The notes below the pieces were generated by a model that was given only the letters and a program-made list of their open reading frames with translations, did not search any database and was not told where the DNA came from. The position numbers were made by a program, and so were the translations under genes. Shown piece after piece: positions 45,200-56,274 of a DNA stretch of 64,000 bases (positions are counted from its first letter, which is position 1; each line of letters starts with the position of its first letter). The stretch comes from Aristolochia californica (taxonomy: Eukaryota; Streptophyta; Magnoliopsida; Piperales; Aristolochiaceae): NCBI GenBank assembly GCA_029961685.1, contig JARWKL010000003.1, positions 11,069,657 to 11,133,656 on the forward strand, in the 5' to 3' direction.

Positions 45200-47570
45200 T
45201 ATATTCCTCTCTTCGAAGAAATCGCATTATACGCGACAAGAAGCGGACCGTCGGCAATTTTCCTATCTCGAACAAGAATTAATAAATTAGTATTCAGCAA
45301 CGTGATTCACAGGCAAAAGCCTGTCCACTGGCACTGCCCATTATCTCTCCTATTTTTCTTTTCTCGTCAGAATAATTCTGCTCTTTCGCACACGCGTACC
45401 CCTCTATTCGTCCATTTTAAGAAGAAACCATCTTCATCGATTTCCAATCACGTTCTCAATTCGATTTCTCCTCTCAATTCGATTTCTCCATCGGACTCCC
45501 TTGTCTTAGGGTGGCATCGAACTCGGATTCACTTCGGTTATGTTTGATATCCTTATAAAGATCGTTTGTGTTAACGAGCCGAACTCGACTGAACCATAGT
45601 TCGATTCGAAAACTCGTGAGCCGTTATGGAGGGGGGGAGGGGACTTCGATAGGTCCTATGCCGCTAGACTCCTTCCCTCGCGCGTGATAGATCATGAGCC
45701 ACAACCCCCCCCCCCTCTCCGCGTCTTATGCGATGACGGAAGGTTAAAAATATATTTTTAGTAAAAAAAATCATTTCTAGGGACTATTAGTGCCTCATGT
45801 TTTTTGGAAATATTTTTCTAATTGAAAATTTTTATTAAAAAAATAATATAATTTTCTAAGTAAGATTTTCCTACCTAGAAGGGCAAGAAAACCGTATAAA
45901 AAATTTTTGAATAAGTATTTGATTGTTCATGTTGTAATACTTTTAGTATGAGGCAATTTCATAGCAATTTTGTGTTTGACATTTTAGTTGATTAAAAATT
46001 TATCAATAAGTATAATAATATATTACATTGATTATTAATTTTTATTTATTTTCCTAAAAGAGGCAATAAGAGACCCATTTAACTGTCCTAAGAAAATTTT
46101 AAAATATTTCTTGTAATTTTCTAGTAAGTCACTAATAGTAATAAGATTTTATTTAAAGGACTTTTTGGAAATAGGTATTATAGGAAAAACTAGAGTTTTT
46201 CATAGGATATAATTTTTCAATCAAGGGTATTAAGGAGGTCATAGTAAATTTATGGCCAGATTCAAAAATTATAAAATAAGCTAAACAATATTTGGAGTAA
46301 AAAAAATTAATATTGGTACGTTTTAATCCATTATCAAGATTCAATCATGAACCTCCCTATCGTTCTTTTTTTAAAATGTATGCATAATTTTATTTATAAT
46401 TTATTAGACATATATTTTATCTAGAGTATTAAATATACGTTCAAACTCGAATTCGGCTAGAGCTCGAGCTCGAATTCGGTTAAAATTATTAGTCTCGGAC
46501 TCGATTTTTGGCTTGAGGTTAGGGTCGGCTAGAGTTCTGAGTTCAAAATATTTAAATCAAACTCACCTCAACTCAAACATAAAAAGGTTCATACTCAGTT
46601 GGATTCGATGTCGATTCCGCTCTATGTTTTCCCTCTCTACTTAATTCAATTCATATTATACTGGTTGCTCTGGTTAGTGGCAGTCACCTTTGACTCTAAA
46701 AGCGGCAGGAATGAATGGAAATTTGTCCTGATCAGTCACCAAGCTTTATATATGGGTTAGTGGAACGTCGTCACCTTTGACTGATGACCAAAGCATTAAG
46801 AGGCCATGAACGTCACTTCCAACCTTTCTACCTGGTGACATTCGTACTCTATTATAAACAGAATTAGCAGATTCGTGTTAAAGCTAGTTAAGTAGTAAAA
46901 AATGAAGAAAAGACGATAGGTTACTGATAAAATACCCCTTCCAGTTTACTTGGTCTGAACTTCCCATGTTCTACTGATGGGTGCTATCCATGGATGTACA
47001 GAATCATGATTTGTGTTTTGTTTCAGAGAAAAAGGACAAAAGGTAATTGGGAAGATTCTCGCCGTTTGGTATTTTCATCTTCTTCAACTGTACTCTTGAC
47101 TTGATTAAAGAACAGTTCTGTACAGATCAGAGCTTTGGAATTAATGGGGGGAGATAGCTTTTACTTGTCGAAATTAATTAGGCCATGAACGTCACTTCCA
47201 AACTCCCAAGTGCAGAGAGCTTAAGGCGAATATAATATATCTTCTTGACTTACCTTGGCCTATCATTTAATGGAGGTTGTAAATTGTCTTTGCCTGCTGA
47301 GAGTCTGAATTAAACTAGTTCACGTCTGCTGCAAGAGGCTTTGCTGGAAGTCTCGGATTTGAGAACTACCGTTCTCAGTTTCTGGGTGTCAAAGATTTTA
47401 AGGATTCAAGCGAATTCTGATGTGATGACTCTCCAAATGCATTTAATCTGCACTGAACATGGAAAAGAGGCAATAAAATCTTATTTCACGATGAGGACCG
47501 ACAAGTCTGAATAAAGTTTCGCTGTTGACATTTCGGACAGTTGTTGGCATCTCGAGTCCCTAAAGGACCC
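45200..47570. other. host intergenic DNA, no gene seen
   Basis: The region holds short G and C runs (45630-45720), an AT-rich stretch (45730-46440) and mixed sequence. Short open frames (such as 45302-45547) have no recognisable domains. Confidence 0.5.
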
Positions 47571-47762
47571 ATTAAATTAGTCAAAAATAATATTTCAATT
47601 TCAGTTTTATTTCTTATTTACATGGTCGGCTTAAATTACATACTATACATGGAAGAATTATGAGTGATCACAGGGATTACAGACAGTTTACTAAATTACG
47701 GGATTTATGGAATATTTATAGGATTTCTTCTAAGGAAAAAAATCTTAGAGGAAATCTCAACA
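47571..47762 (-). repeat. LTR end of a minus-strand copia
   Basis: Read on the minus strand, the LTR begins TGTTGAGATTTCC at 47762 and is preceded by the polypurine tract TTGAGGGGGAG (47763-47773). Its other end is uncertain; similarity to a second LTR was not found. Confidence 0.55.
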
Positions 47763-47773
47763 CTCCCCCTCAA

Positions 47774-49460
47774 ATTGGTGCATAGATATCACTCATGCCC
47801 AATTTGTCGAGACAATTTTTAAAGGCTCGCTAAGACACTGCCTTGGTCGGTAAGCTGATCCTGAGACCGAATATGAGGGACTTCAATGATTCTTGCTTCT
47901 AACTTTTCCTTAATAAAGTGTCTATCAACTTCAACATGTTTAGTTCTATCATGCTAGACTGGGTTGTGGGCAATATTACATGCTGCCTTACTGTCACAGT
48001 ATAATTTCATAGGAATTGTCTACTCAATATATAGTTCTTGTATCAGATTTTTTATCCATAATAATTCACATATTGCCTTGGCCATTCTCCTGTATTCGGC
48101 TTCAGCTGACGATCTAGCCACCACCTCTTGTTTCTTACTTCTCCAAGAGACCAAATTTTCACCTACAAATGTAAAATATCTAGATATAGATACTCAATCC
48201 TCTATTGACCCAACCCAATCGACATCGATATAACCTTCAAATTTCAAGTCGCCTCCTTTTTTAAATAAAATTCCTTTCCCTGGAGATGATTTCAAGTAGC
48301 TTAGGATACGGTTGACGACATTCATATGTTCTTCACTTTGAGAGTACATAAATTGACTAACCACACTTTGTACATAAACTATATCTGGTCTGGTATGTAC
48401 AAGATACATTAACCTCCCGACTAGTCTCTGATAACGTTCCTTGTTAGCAGAAACTTGGTTTGACTATGTTCCCAGTTTTAGATTTTCTTTCGTGGGAGTA
48501 CTGACTAGACTACGTGTTGTCACACCAATTTCCTTTAACAAGTCCAAATCATATTTTCGTTGAGATAGAAAAATTCCTTCATTTGATCTTGACACTTCAA
48601 TACCAAGAAAATATTTTAAGTAACTAAGATCTTTCATTTCAAACTCTCTGGCAAGATGACTTTGTAAAGCCTTCTTTTCTTTTAGATCATTCCCAGTTAC
48701 TATCATATCATCAACATATACAATAAGAGTTGTGATTGCCTCCTTGTTAGATTTCAGAAAGAGAGTGTGATATGAGTTGATTTGCTTTTATCCGATAGAT
48801 TTCATAAAATTTGTGAACCTTCCAAACCACGCCCTCGGGGAGTGCTTTAAACCATATAGGGATTTCCTCAGTTTACATACTTGTTTGCATCCTTTGGTTT
48901 GCATAATATATCCAGGAGGTAATTCCATATATACTTTTTCTTGGATATCTCCGTGCAAAAATACATTTTTAACATCCAACTGATATAAGGGTCAATCAAG
49001 ATTCACAACAAGAAATAGTAGAATCCGAACAATATTGATTTTGGCCACTGGTGAAAATGTCTCCATGTAATTGATCCCGTAGGTTTGAGTATATCTTTTG
49101 GTGACAAGCCTTGCTTTGAACCTTTTAATGGTGCCATCAGCTTTATATTTGATGGTAAATACCCACTTGCATCCAACTGGTTTATTTCCTATAGGTATGT
49201 CAACCACTTCCCATGTTGATTTTTTTTAGAGGGACCTCATTTCTTCCTTCATAGCTTCTTTCCACTTAGGATCTTTCAAGGCTTCTTGCACACTATTAGG
49301 AATAAATATAGGGGATAATTGATTCACAAATACTTCATTTGCCTTTGACAATCTATGATAAGACACAAAATTATGCATGGGATACTGAGATTTAGAAGTG
49401 AGAAAAGGTTCATAATTGACTCTAGGTTTTCCTCTTGTGGTTCGATGAGGTATCACTCTT
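47774..49460 (-). pseudogene. copia RT-RNase H relic, minus strand
   Basis: Pieces in copia order on the minus strand: 49226-49456 (before RT, PKWKEAMKEEM), 48992-49207 ([14 protein letters not shown]), 48788-48979 (LYGLKHSPRAWFGR), 48464-48706 (LKYFLGIEV) and 48194-48409 (RPDIVYVQSVVSQF). RNase H fragments follow to about 48060 (codons resembling SWRSKKQEVVARSSAEAEYR). Stops and frame changes lie between pieces. The YVDD region sits at about 48715 with a frame break. Confidence 0.85.
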
Positions 49461-49481
49461 AGGGCCTGTTAGTGCGCTCAG

Positions 49482-49533
49482 TAAGTGAAGTGTATTTCAC
49501 TTACACTGGGGAAAGTGGGCCGAAACCCACTTT
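49482..49533. repeat. two adjacent 8-bp-stem hairpins between copia relics
   Basis: TAAGTGAA/TTCACTTA (6-bp loop) and AAAGTGGG/CCCACTTT (6-bp loop) lie 8 bp apart, at the joint between two copia fragments. Confidence 0.75.
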
Positions 49534-49544
49534 ATTTTTTAGTT

Positions 49545-50075
49545 GACAAACTGACTCCCCCTCAACCACATACCCAGGTGGTTGATGCATATAAATTTCT
49601 TCTTTGATGTCCCCATTCAGAAAGGCATTTTCACATCAAGTTGATATATTTTCCAAGAAGAGTTAGCTGCCAAAGATAATAACACACGTATCGAGTTAAT
49701 TTTTGCCACTGGAGATAAGCTTTCCTCATAATCAATTCCGAAATATTGTGTATAGCCCTTAGCCACGAGGCGAGCCTTCAGCCGAGCCATAGACCCATCC
49801 GGATTGTATTTCAAAGTAAACACCTATTTGCAATCGACAATTTTCTTATCTGATGGAAGTTGGACTAGAGTCCATGTCTGATTTTCATAAAGTGCGAATA
49901 AGAATTATCTGTTCTCAGTCCCAAGTAATTTTGGTCCCTTTAGGAACCCATTAACTATAACATTCTCTTTAGGCATCCACACTTCCTTGCCCCTTGGGTA
50001 GGAATATTTTGTCTTGATGTACATAGGGTGATTTGAGTTAGAATATAAAGGATTTTAACTCGAATACTTTCAATG
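49545..50075 (-). pseudogene. second copia fragment, minus strand (RT start)
   Basis: The 49617-49823 frame reads MFTLKYNPDGSMARLKAR and DYEESLSPVAK, the first part of a copia RT. It is joined to the previous relic by the hairpin segment. The part to 50030 is degenerate linker. A primer-binding-like site and an LTR follow, so internal gag to integrase was lost. Confidence 0.75.
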
Positions 50076-50078
50076 TAT

Positions 50079-50654
50079 GCTCTGATTCCAATTGTTGGTT
50101 TAGGTGACTTTTAAAGAAAGGTGAATAGAGAATTAAAATTAAAATTGAGATGTTAATTATGCAAATAAAATTGAGAAACTTAAACAAATAGGAACACGCT
50201 ACAAGGAGACCAAGATTATTTGTCTTTAATGTTTCCCTAGTGGTAATCACTGCCTAAGAACCACTGCTCGGGAAGAATTTCTGGAATACGCTCTATTAGC
50301 TAAAATGACTAAAGAGATTTTGGCTCTATTTAATCTAAGGGCAATTCCCAATTACACTTTATAATCTTTCCCAAAGAGATTATACAAATAGATTCTAGCT
50401 TTGTCGGCAATCCCTTCTAGACTTAAAGGTTCTAGAAAACCTCTTAAAGAAATTGAAAATACCAAAATATAAAGGAAAACTTACACCTTCTTTAGAGAGA
50501 GAGATTGCTCCATAGTAATTCTAAACTTCGAACACTTTAGGCATAAATGAAAATGAGTTTGGAGCTTTGGATGAACTAAGAATGCCAAGAAGAATGCAAG
50601 AAGACTCGAAGAAATCCTAAAATTCGTGTTTTCTCCTGTAAAAGGGTAATATTG
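50079..50654 (-). repeat. primer-binding site and first part of a long LTR (GATCAATCA family)
   Basis: On the minus strand TGGAATCAGAGC (50079-50090) resembles the tRNA-Met primer site, and the LTR starts at 50093. The LTR is interrupted at 50654 by the 50655-53932 copia and continues from 53933. It is similar to 13300-13700. Confidence 0.65.
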
Positions 50655-50962
50655 TGTTAGGAATTAGATGCCCTAATTCTAAACTAACAAGAGCAATAAT
50701 AATAAACGCGGAAGAAGGGGAAAAAAACATGAAAAAGTACAACAAGATTTATGCAGGTTCACCTCAAGGTGAGACTACATCCTGTCTTCCGTCATTGGAG
50801 TAATCCACTGTGAAGATAAAATACTTTAAAAGAGAAATTACACACTTATAGGAGTTTCTCTCTAACCTCTCGGGTTGCAACTTGAGACACTCTTCGGTAT
50901 AAGATGATCAAATCCTAATAGCGGCGCCCCTCAATTATAAAGATAAAATTAGGGCAACCGCA

Positions 50963-51616
50963 TTACAAGAGTAAAATTCTCAAATTACCCTTTACCACTA
51001 GTTTTGTCTTGTACCACTTGCTACCATCATGTTTGTCTTTTATTTGGTACAACCACTTATTCTTCAAGGCCTTCTTTCCTTTTGGGAGCTCGGTCAACTG
51101 CCGTGTCTGATTGGATAACAATGAATCCATCTGAACCCGTATGGCCAACTCCCACTAGGTTAATTCATCAACTAGCACGACTTCCTCATTACTCTTTGGT
51201 TCACCTTTATCAGTCAACAAAATATAATTAAGTACAGGGGAGTACCTCTGTCTGGCAGATCTCCTGAGTTTAGTCACATGGATGTTCTGATTTACTTCTG
51301 GGGGTGTGTTCTCTTGGTCTTTCTGAGCAATATTCTCCATCTTAATAGTTGGAAGATCTCTCAACAAAATCACTTCAGACTTTTTGGTTTCATCACTTGT
51401 GTTCTCAGACTTTGTTCTCAACCTGTCTTTATACAATGCACCTTCATTGATCACGTCCTTGCTCCTGATAACCTTCCGACTTTGGTCATCCCAGAAGTGA
51501 TAACCAAACTCGGTAGCACCATAGCCAATAAAGAAACATAATTTAGATTTGGCATCAACTTTACTTCTAGCAGCAGAATCAATGTGAATATAAGAAACAC
51601 AACCAAACGCTTTCAA
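50963..51616 (-). pseudogene. copia integrase tail and truncated RT start
   Basis: 51155-51616 reads the integrase C-terminal part (KAFGCVSYIHI, KLCFFIGYG) and the linker (LRRSARQRYSPVLNY). 50963-51148 gives the RT beginning (ELPKGKKALKNKWLYQIKDKHDGS) and stops where the LTR sequence begins. The RT catalytic region is missing. Confidence 0.8.
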
Positions 51617-51643
51617 GAAAGAAAATTTTACCTCTTTGATGCT

Positions 51644-52381
51644 CTAGACCTCTTCTGGTATTTTACAATCCAATGGTGTTGAGGGGCTTCTGTTGATCAA
51701 ATAGGCAATAGTGCTAATAGCCTCAGACCAGAACATCTTTGGCAATCCCGCATGTAATCTCATACTCCTAGCACACTTGTTTAAAGTTTTGTTCATCCTC
51801 TCAACCACACTATTTTGTTGAGGTTTTCCAGGAATGGTCTTCTTCATATTGATTCCATTATCAGCACAGTACCGCTTGAAATCATCATCTACATATTCTC
51901 CCCCATTATTTGACTTCAACCACTTCATTGTTAAATTTGTCTCATTCTCAACCATTGTTCTCCATCTCTTTAAGGTATCGATGACATCAAATTTATTTTT
52001 CAGGAAATAAACCCATACCTTTCTGCTTGCATCATCAATAAATGTCACATAGTATTTAGAACCACCAAGGGAAGTAACAGTTGAAGGCCCCCACACATCT
52101 GTGTGAACTAACTCCAAATTTGTTGTCTTTTGCTCCTTTTCATCCTTAGAAAAGCTAACCCTTTTCTGCTTGCCGAAAATACAACCTTCACACAAACTGT
52201 TATTTACAGTTTTCAACCCTGGTAGCTTCCCTTTGGACTGAAGCACTTTCATTCCCTTCTCACTCATGTGGTTGAGCCTATAATGCGACAAGTCAGAATC
52301 AGTAACAGCAACAGCAACTGCAACTATGTCTCTACAACTGGAACTGATAAAGAGTTCCACTTTTAACTCCTCGTGCAACAT
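51644..52381 (-). pseudogene. copia integrase core with a changed catalytic residue
   Basis: This is a 245-codon open frame. It includes the zinc region end (CEGCIFGKQ), LVHTDVWGP with the first catalytic Asp, and FIDDASRKVWVY. SNNGGEY replaces the usual SDNGGEY, so the second catalytic Asp is Asn. VVERMNKTL follows with the catalytic Glu. The frame breaks at 51640. The enzyme would be inactive. Confidence 0.85.
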
Positions 52382-52416
52382 CTATGGATCCCTTTGTGAC
52401 TTTCCATGCAACACCA

Positions 52417-52812
52417 TTAAAAGTCATCATCATCAAGGTTCCCTACTGAGATCAGATTATGCATCAGTTTTGGTACATATCTCAGCTTGTGAATTTTCCA
52501 CACTATCTTGTTTGACATCCTCAAACTGACATTACTAATACCGACAATATCCAAAGGTTCTCCATCAGAAAGATACACCTTCCCATGATCTCTAGCAGCG
52601 TAATTCTCCATGATCTCACGATGTACGATGGTGTGAAAAGAAGCTTCTGAATCTAACACCCAAGAGTCAATAGGGCTATAACCTGACAAGAGTAAAGCGT
52701 CTTGTACCTCTTCAGTCAATGCATTTGTAGCATCACTTTTCTTTTCATCCTTCTTTGTTGCTCTACAGTTCTTCTTTATGTGACCAGACTTGCCACAATT
52801 CCAACATTCCAT
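52417..52812 (-). pseudogene. copia gag knuckle and protease start
   Basis: The knuckle CWNCGKSGHIKKNC is intact. The protease motif reads VLDSEASFH, where copia has DSGASFH, so the active-site Gly is Glu. The rest of gag (52820-53530) is frameshifted. The frame shifts again before integrase. Confidence 0.82.
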
Positions 52813-53932
52813 TTTCCTTCTGAATGTGAACTTGCTTCTACCATTCCTTGACTTCCCTTTACCATTGCCCTTGTTGAAATTCCTCTTGAAGTTCTTGCCC
52901 CCAGTATCGACACTTATGGGAGAATTAGATGTCTATGATTCTTCAGAGTCCTTTCTATGAACTTCCTCAACGAGATTGGTATCCCGAACATCATTACAGA
53001 TCAACTTCCCGTTGCCTATAGAGTTGTTGACCGTAACCCTCATAGGTTACCAACAATTTGGTAGAGACATCCAAAGAATTAAAGCACGAAGCTCATCATC
53101 AAATTTAATTTGAACGGATGTCAATTGATTGACAATCATGCTAAACTCATTCAAATATGATGCAACTGATGTATTTCTGTCATTTTTAAATTGAAGAGTT
53201 TTTTTCATGAGTTGTACCTTATTATTTGCGAAAGGTTCTCATACATATCGGATAGAATCTTCATCATCCCCATTGTGGTTTTCTCCGACGCCACGTTGTG
53301 AGCTAGTGTTAACTGGACTACTCCCAACACTTGTCTATCGAGGAGATTTCACTCATCATCTTTCATACATTTTGGTTTCATATCCAGAATTGGTGCGTAC
53401 AGCTTTTTACTGTACTGATAATCTTCGATTTGCATCCTCCAGAACGCAAAATCAATACGATCAAACTTGTTGATCCTTAGTGTTGATCCCTAGTGTTGAT
53501 CCTTCTCCGCTAGCCCTTGCTCTCAATCACGAACCAAAGCTCTGATACTACTTGTTAGGAATTAGACACTCCAATTCTAAACTAATGAGAATAATAATAA
53601 TAAATGCGGAAGAAGGGGAAAAAAACAAGCATGAAAAAACACAAAAAGATTTATACATGTTTTCCTCAAGGTGAGACTATGTCCTGTCTTCTGCCATTGC
53701 AATAATCCACTATGAAGATGAAATATTTTACAAGAGAAATCGCACACTTACAGGTGTTTCTCTAACCTCTCGGGCTACAACTCTAGTTCTTTCTTGATGA
53801 TGATAATCGTCAAACCCTAATAGCGGCGTCCCTCTTCTATAAAAAGAAAATTAGGGCAACCGCAATACAAGAGTAAAATTCCTAAACTACCCAACTCAAC
53901 GTAGGGCATTAATTAGGCTCCACAATTTAACA

Positions 53933-54500
53933 TATTGGATGTACACACTTGAAAATCTTTCTTGAATGCTTATGTTTGCCAATAAAGGATCAATAATGGG
54001 TGATAGGCAAGTTTAGGTACCTATTTATAATTTTCTTTGGCGAAACTAACTTTTTTAGATCGTTGTGCAAAAAATTGCTCTAAAAGGTTGATCAATCAAA
54101 CCCTTCCCATTGATTGATAAATCAACACCCAACGTCTATATGTATAACCTTATAATCTACCTTACCATCAATAATTTTTTTATGCTTCGGTAGAAGGTTG
54201 ATCAATCAAACTTTATATAGGTTGATCAATTATTCACACATGGTTTCATTTATCATGCTTTATAACTAGTGCTTGCAACATTCTATACTATCTATCACGC
54301 CTACAAAGGCTGATCGATCATATTTTATAAATCAACATGTTAGCATAATGGATAATAAATTATGCTTACAAATGTTGATTGATCATATTTTATTTTGAAG
54401 GTTTGTTGCTTTCTATATGATCGATCATATTTTATTTTCAAGGTTTGTTGCTTTCTATACGATCGATCATATTTTATAAAAATTGATCAATTATTTTGTT
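53933..54500 (-). repeat. second part of the interrupted long LTR
   Basis: This continues the LTR broken at 50654. It carries TTGATCAATCA words from 54090 to 54490. The outer end is uncertain. Confidence 0.6.
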
Positions 54501-54544
54501 TTGTACTATCAGCCTGTAAACTTCATTGTTAGATGCACTGATAA

Positions 54545-54883
54545 GTGTCAGATTTTCCGATAGATCCCGCTGACAAAACAGTAAAATTGTCGGAGAAGAA
54601 GAGAATCAGAAAAGCGGGTGTGGCTGGGATAACACCTGAGTGCCGATTCTCCGTGACCAGATCCATACCCAATCGAGAAGAGGACTTGACGGGCGGGAAT
54701 CCGGATTTGGGGCTTGACAGCTTGTGTTTTGCTCGCCGTCCGACTTCTCACTGGGTGAAGCGACGTCGCACCAAAACCGGTAAAATCACCCCACTGTTCG
54801 GGTCCGTGCATTCGAACAATCAATTTCAACAGTCCCCGACACCGATCTACACTGTCCACGCTGGGTCCCATCCCACCTGCTGA
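54545..54883 (+). CDS. open frame in GC-rich DNA, unrecognised
   Basis: The 112-codon frame has GC content and codon use nearer to host genes than to the surrounding retroelements. The predicted protein is basic with no recognised domain. The minus strand is also open over the same span (54548-54871), so coding strand and reality are both uncertain. Confidence 0.25.
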   Translation: MSDFPIDPADKTVKLSEKKRIRKAGVAGITPECRFSVTRSIPNREEDLTGGNPDLGLDSLCFARRPTSHWVKRRRTKTGKITPLFGSVHSNNQFQQSPTPIYTVHAGSHPTC

Positions 54884-56243
54884 ACCCTGAAACCGATGAG
54901 CGTCGTTGAATAGCGAATTTTCAGTTTTCCCTCGCAGAGGTCACAGGGAAAGAAAAAGCGATTAAACGTACTGTAGATCTCTTGCAATTCCTTCAACTTA
55001 GGTGCTTAGAAACAGCAAGAAACATGAATCTCTAAGGTTGTTCTCATACCATTCCAGGATCTTTGATTCATCAATGGCATGATATTACCAGCCAACTTCT
55101 GAACAATATTTACTTACTGACAGCCATGCTGCCACCTTAATTAACTTTGCCTGCTACTGCTCGCTACCCCTTCGGAAACTTCAACGAACAGTTACCATCG
55201 AATCACTGCGACGAGTGTGAAGGTGAAACCCAATAGAAACAAACATACAAAAGGAAACATTCCATGTTTAATTAAAAACTGGTCTGTAATCCATATAAAT
55301 ATCAATCAATCAGAGATCGGGTTTATGAATGAATAACTTATTCAAGACAGTCGAAAAAGACGATATGCTCGGGGTTGGATTAGCTTCGGACCTCGGAATT
55401 TTGATTGGAACAGATTACATTAGGGCGAGCTATATAATAACGAAATAGGTGCGAGAGTTCATAAAAAAATGAGATCGTGTTCCTCGCGCGGAATGGAAGG
55501 ATGTTTAAAGACGGAAAGGCGTGGTGGGTTGTGATCACTAACTACTAAGAGTCTCGTGGCTTAATGAGTGCAGTCGGTGCCACACATTTTGTTGATGATC
55601 TTTTTCAAAAGGCGATTCCTTTCATTTACAGTTTTTTTTTTTTTTTTTTGGTTTTTTGCACGCCGGTCAAAGCAGATTTACACTCTTCTGTGTTCTCTTT
55701 TTGCTTCTGAATTCTCCATTATCATGCTTGCTCATTTCTATACTAATTACTATAGATCTATTTCAACTACAAAATCAAACAGAAGATCGACTCCATCCTT
55801 GACCCTAATTATTATAATACAACTCGACATCTCCTTGTTTAGGAAGCTTGGAGTAAATTGCTGAACTTCCACCCACTGGCCGAGGGAATTCAATAGCGGC
55901 TCAATCCTCAAAATGAGGTAGATTTCGGAAGAAGCAACCTTAGAAAAAACTCTTTCCGATTCTTTGACCATCTACAGTTAACTGTCTTCTGGGTTTTTTA
56001 AGGCGGAGCATCTGCCTCTGCATCATCAGATTAGATCCATATGTTCCAGTTGATGGATCCTGTAAGCCACAGTTGGTGGTTGGTGCTGGTCTGACACAAA
56101 CGAAAATCTGCAGTAAACTGAGAAAACTAGAGAAAGAAATGGCTGAACCATCTTGACACTTTATTTGATTCGTGAAATAAAAATGTAAGTCCAAGCAAAA
56201 ATTATTGACATACAAAACACTTTGTATACGGATCGATCTATTA
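54884..56243. other. host intergenic DNA downstream of the membrane-protein gene
   Basis: No gene was assigned. On the minus strand, 55940-56215 is open and follows a good acceptor (TTTACTGCAG at about 56110). It could be a downstream exon or non-coding 3' region of the gene at 56244-57500. Confidence 0.4.
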
Positions 56244-56274
56244 TCAACAATCTTTGTATACAGATCGATCTATG
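56222..56274. repeat. 22-bp direct repeat over the stop codon of the membrane-protein gene
   Basis: Two near-identical 22-bp words 32 bp apart (one mismatch) encode the C-terminal residues IDRSVYK and lie on either side of the stop codon. Confidence 0.75.

Larger units (their letters stand above)
50655..53932 (-). mobile_element. internally deleted copia with perfect target duplication
   Basis: The element is bounded by TATTG on both sides (50650-50654 and 53933-53937). Its 5' LTR (minus strand) is 53553-53932, followed by a primer site (GTAGTATCAGAGC, complement of 53539-53551). The 3' LTR (50655 to about 50990) lacks its inner end, because a deletion joined the early RT to the LTR. The remaining order is gag, protease, integrase and the first RT residues. 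No polypurine tract remains. Confidence 0.9.
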
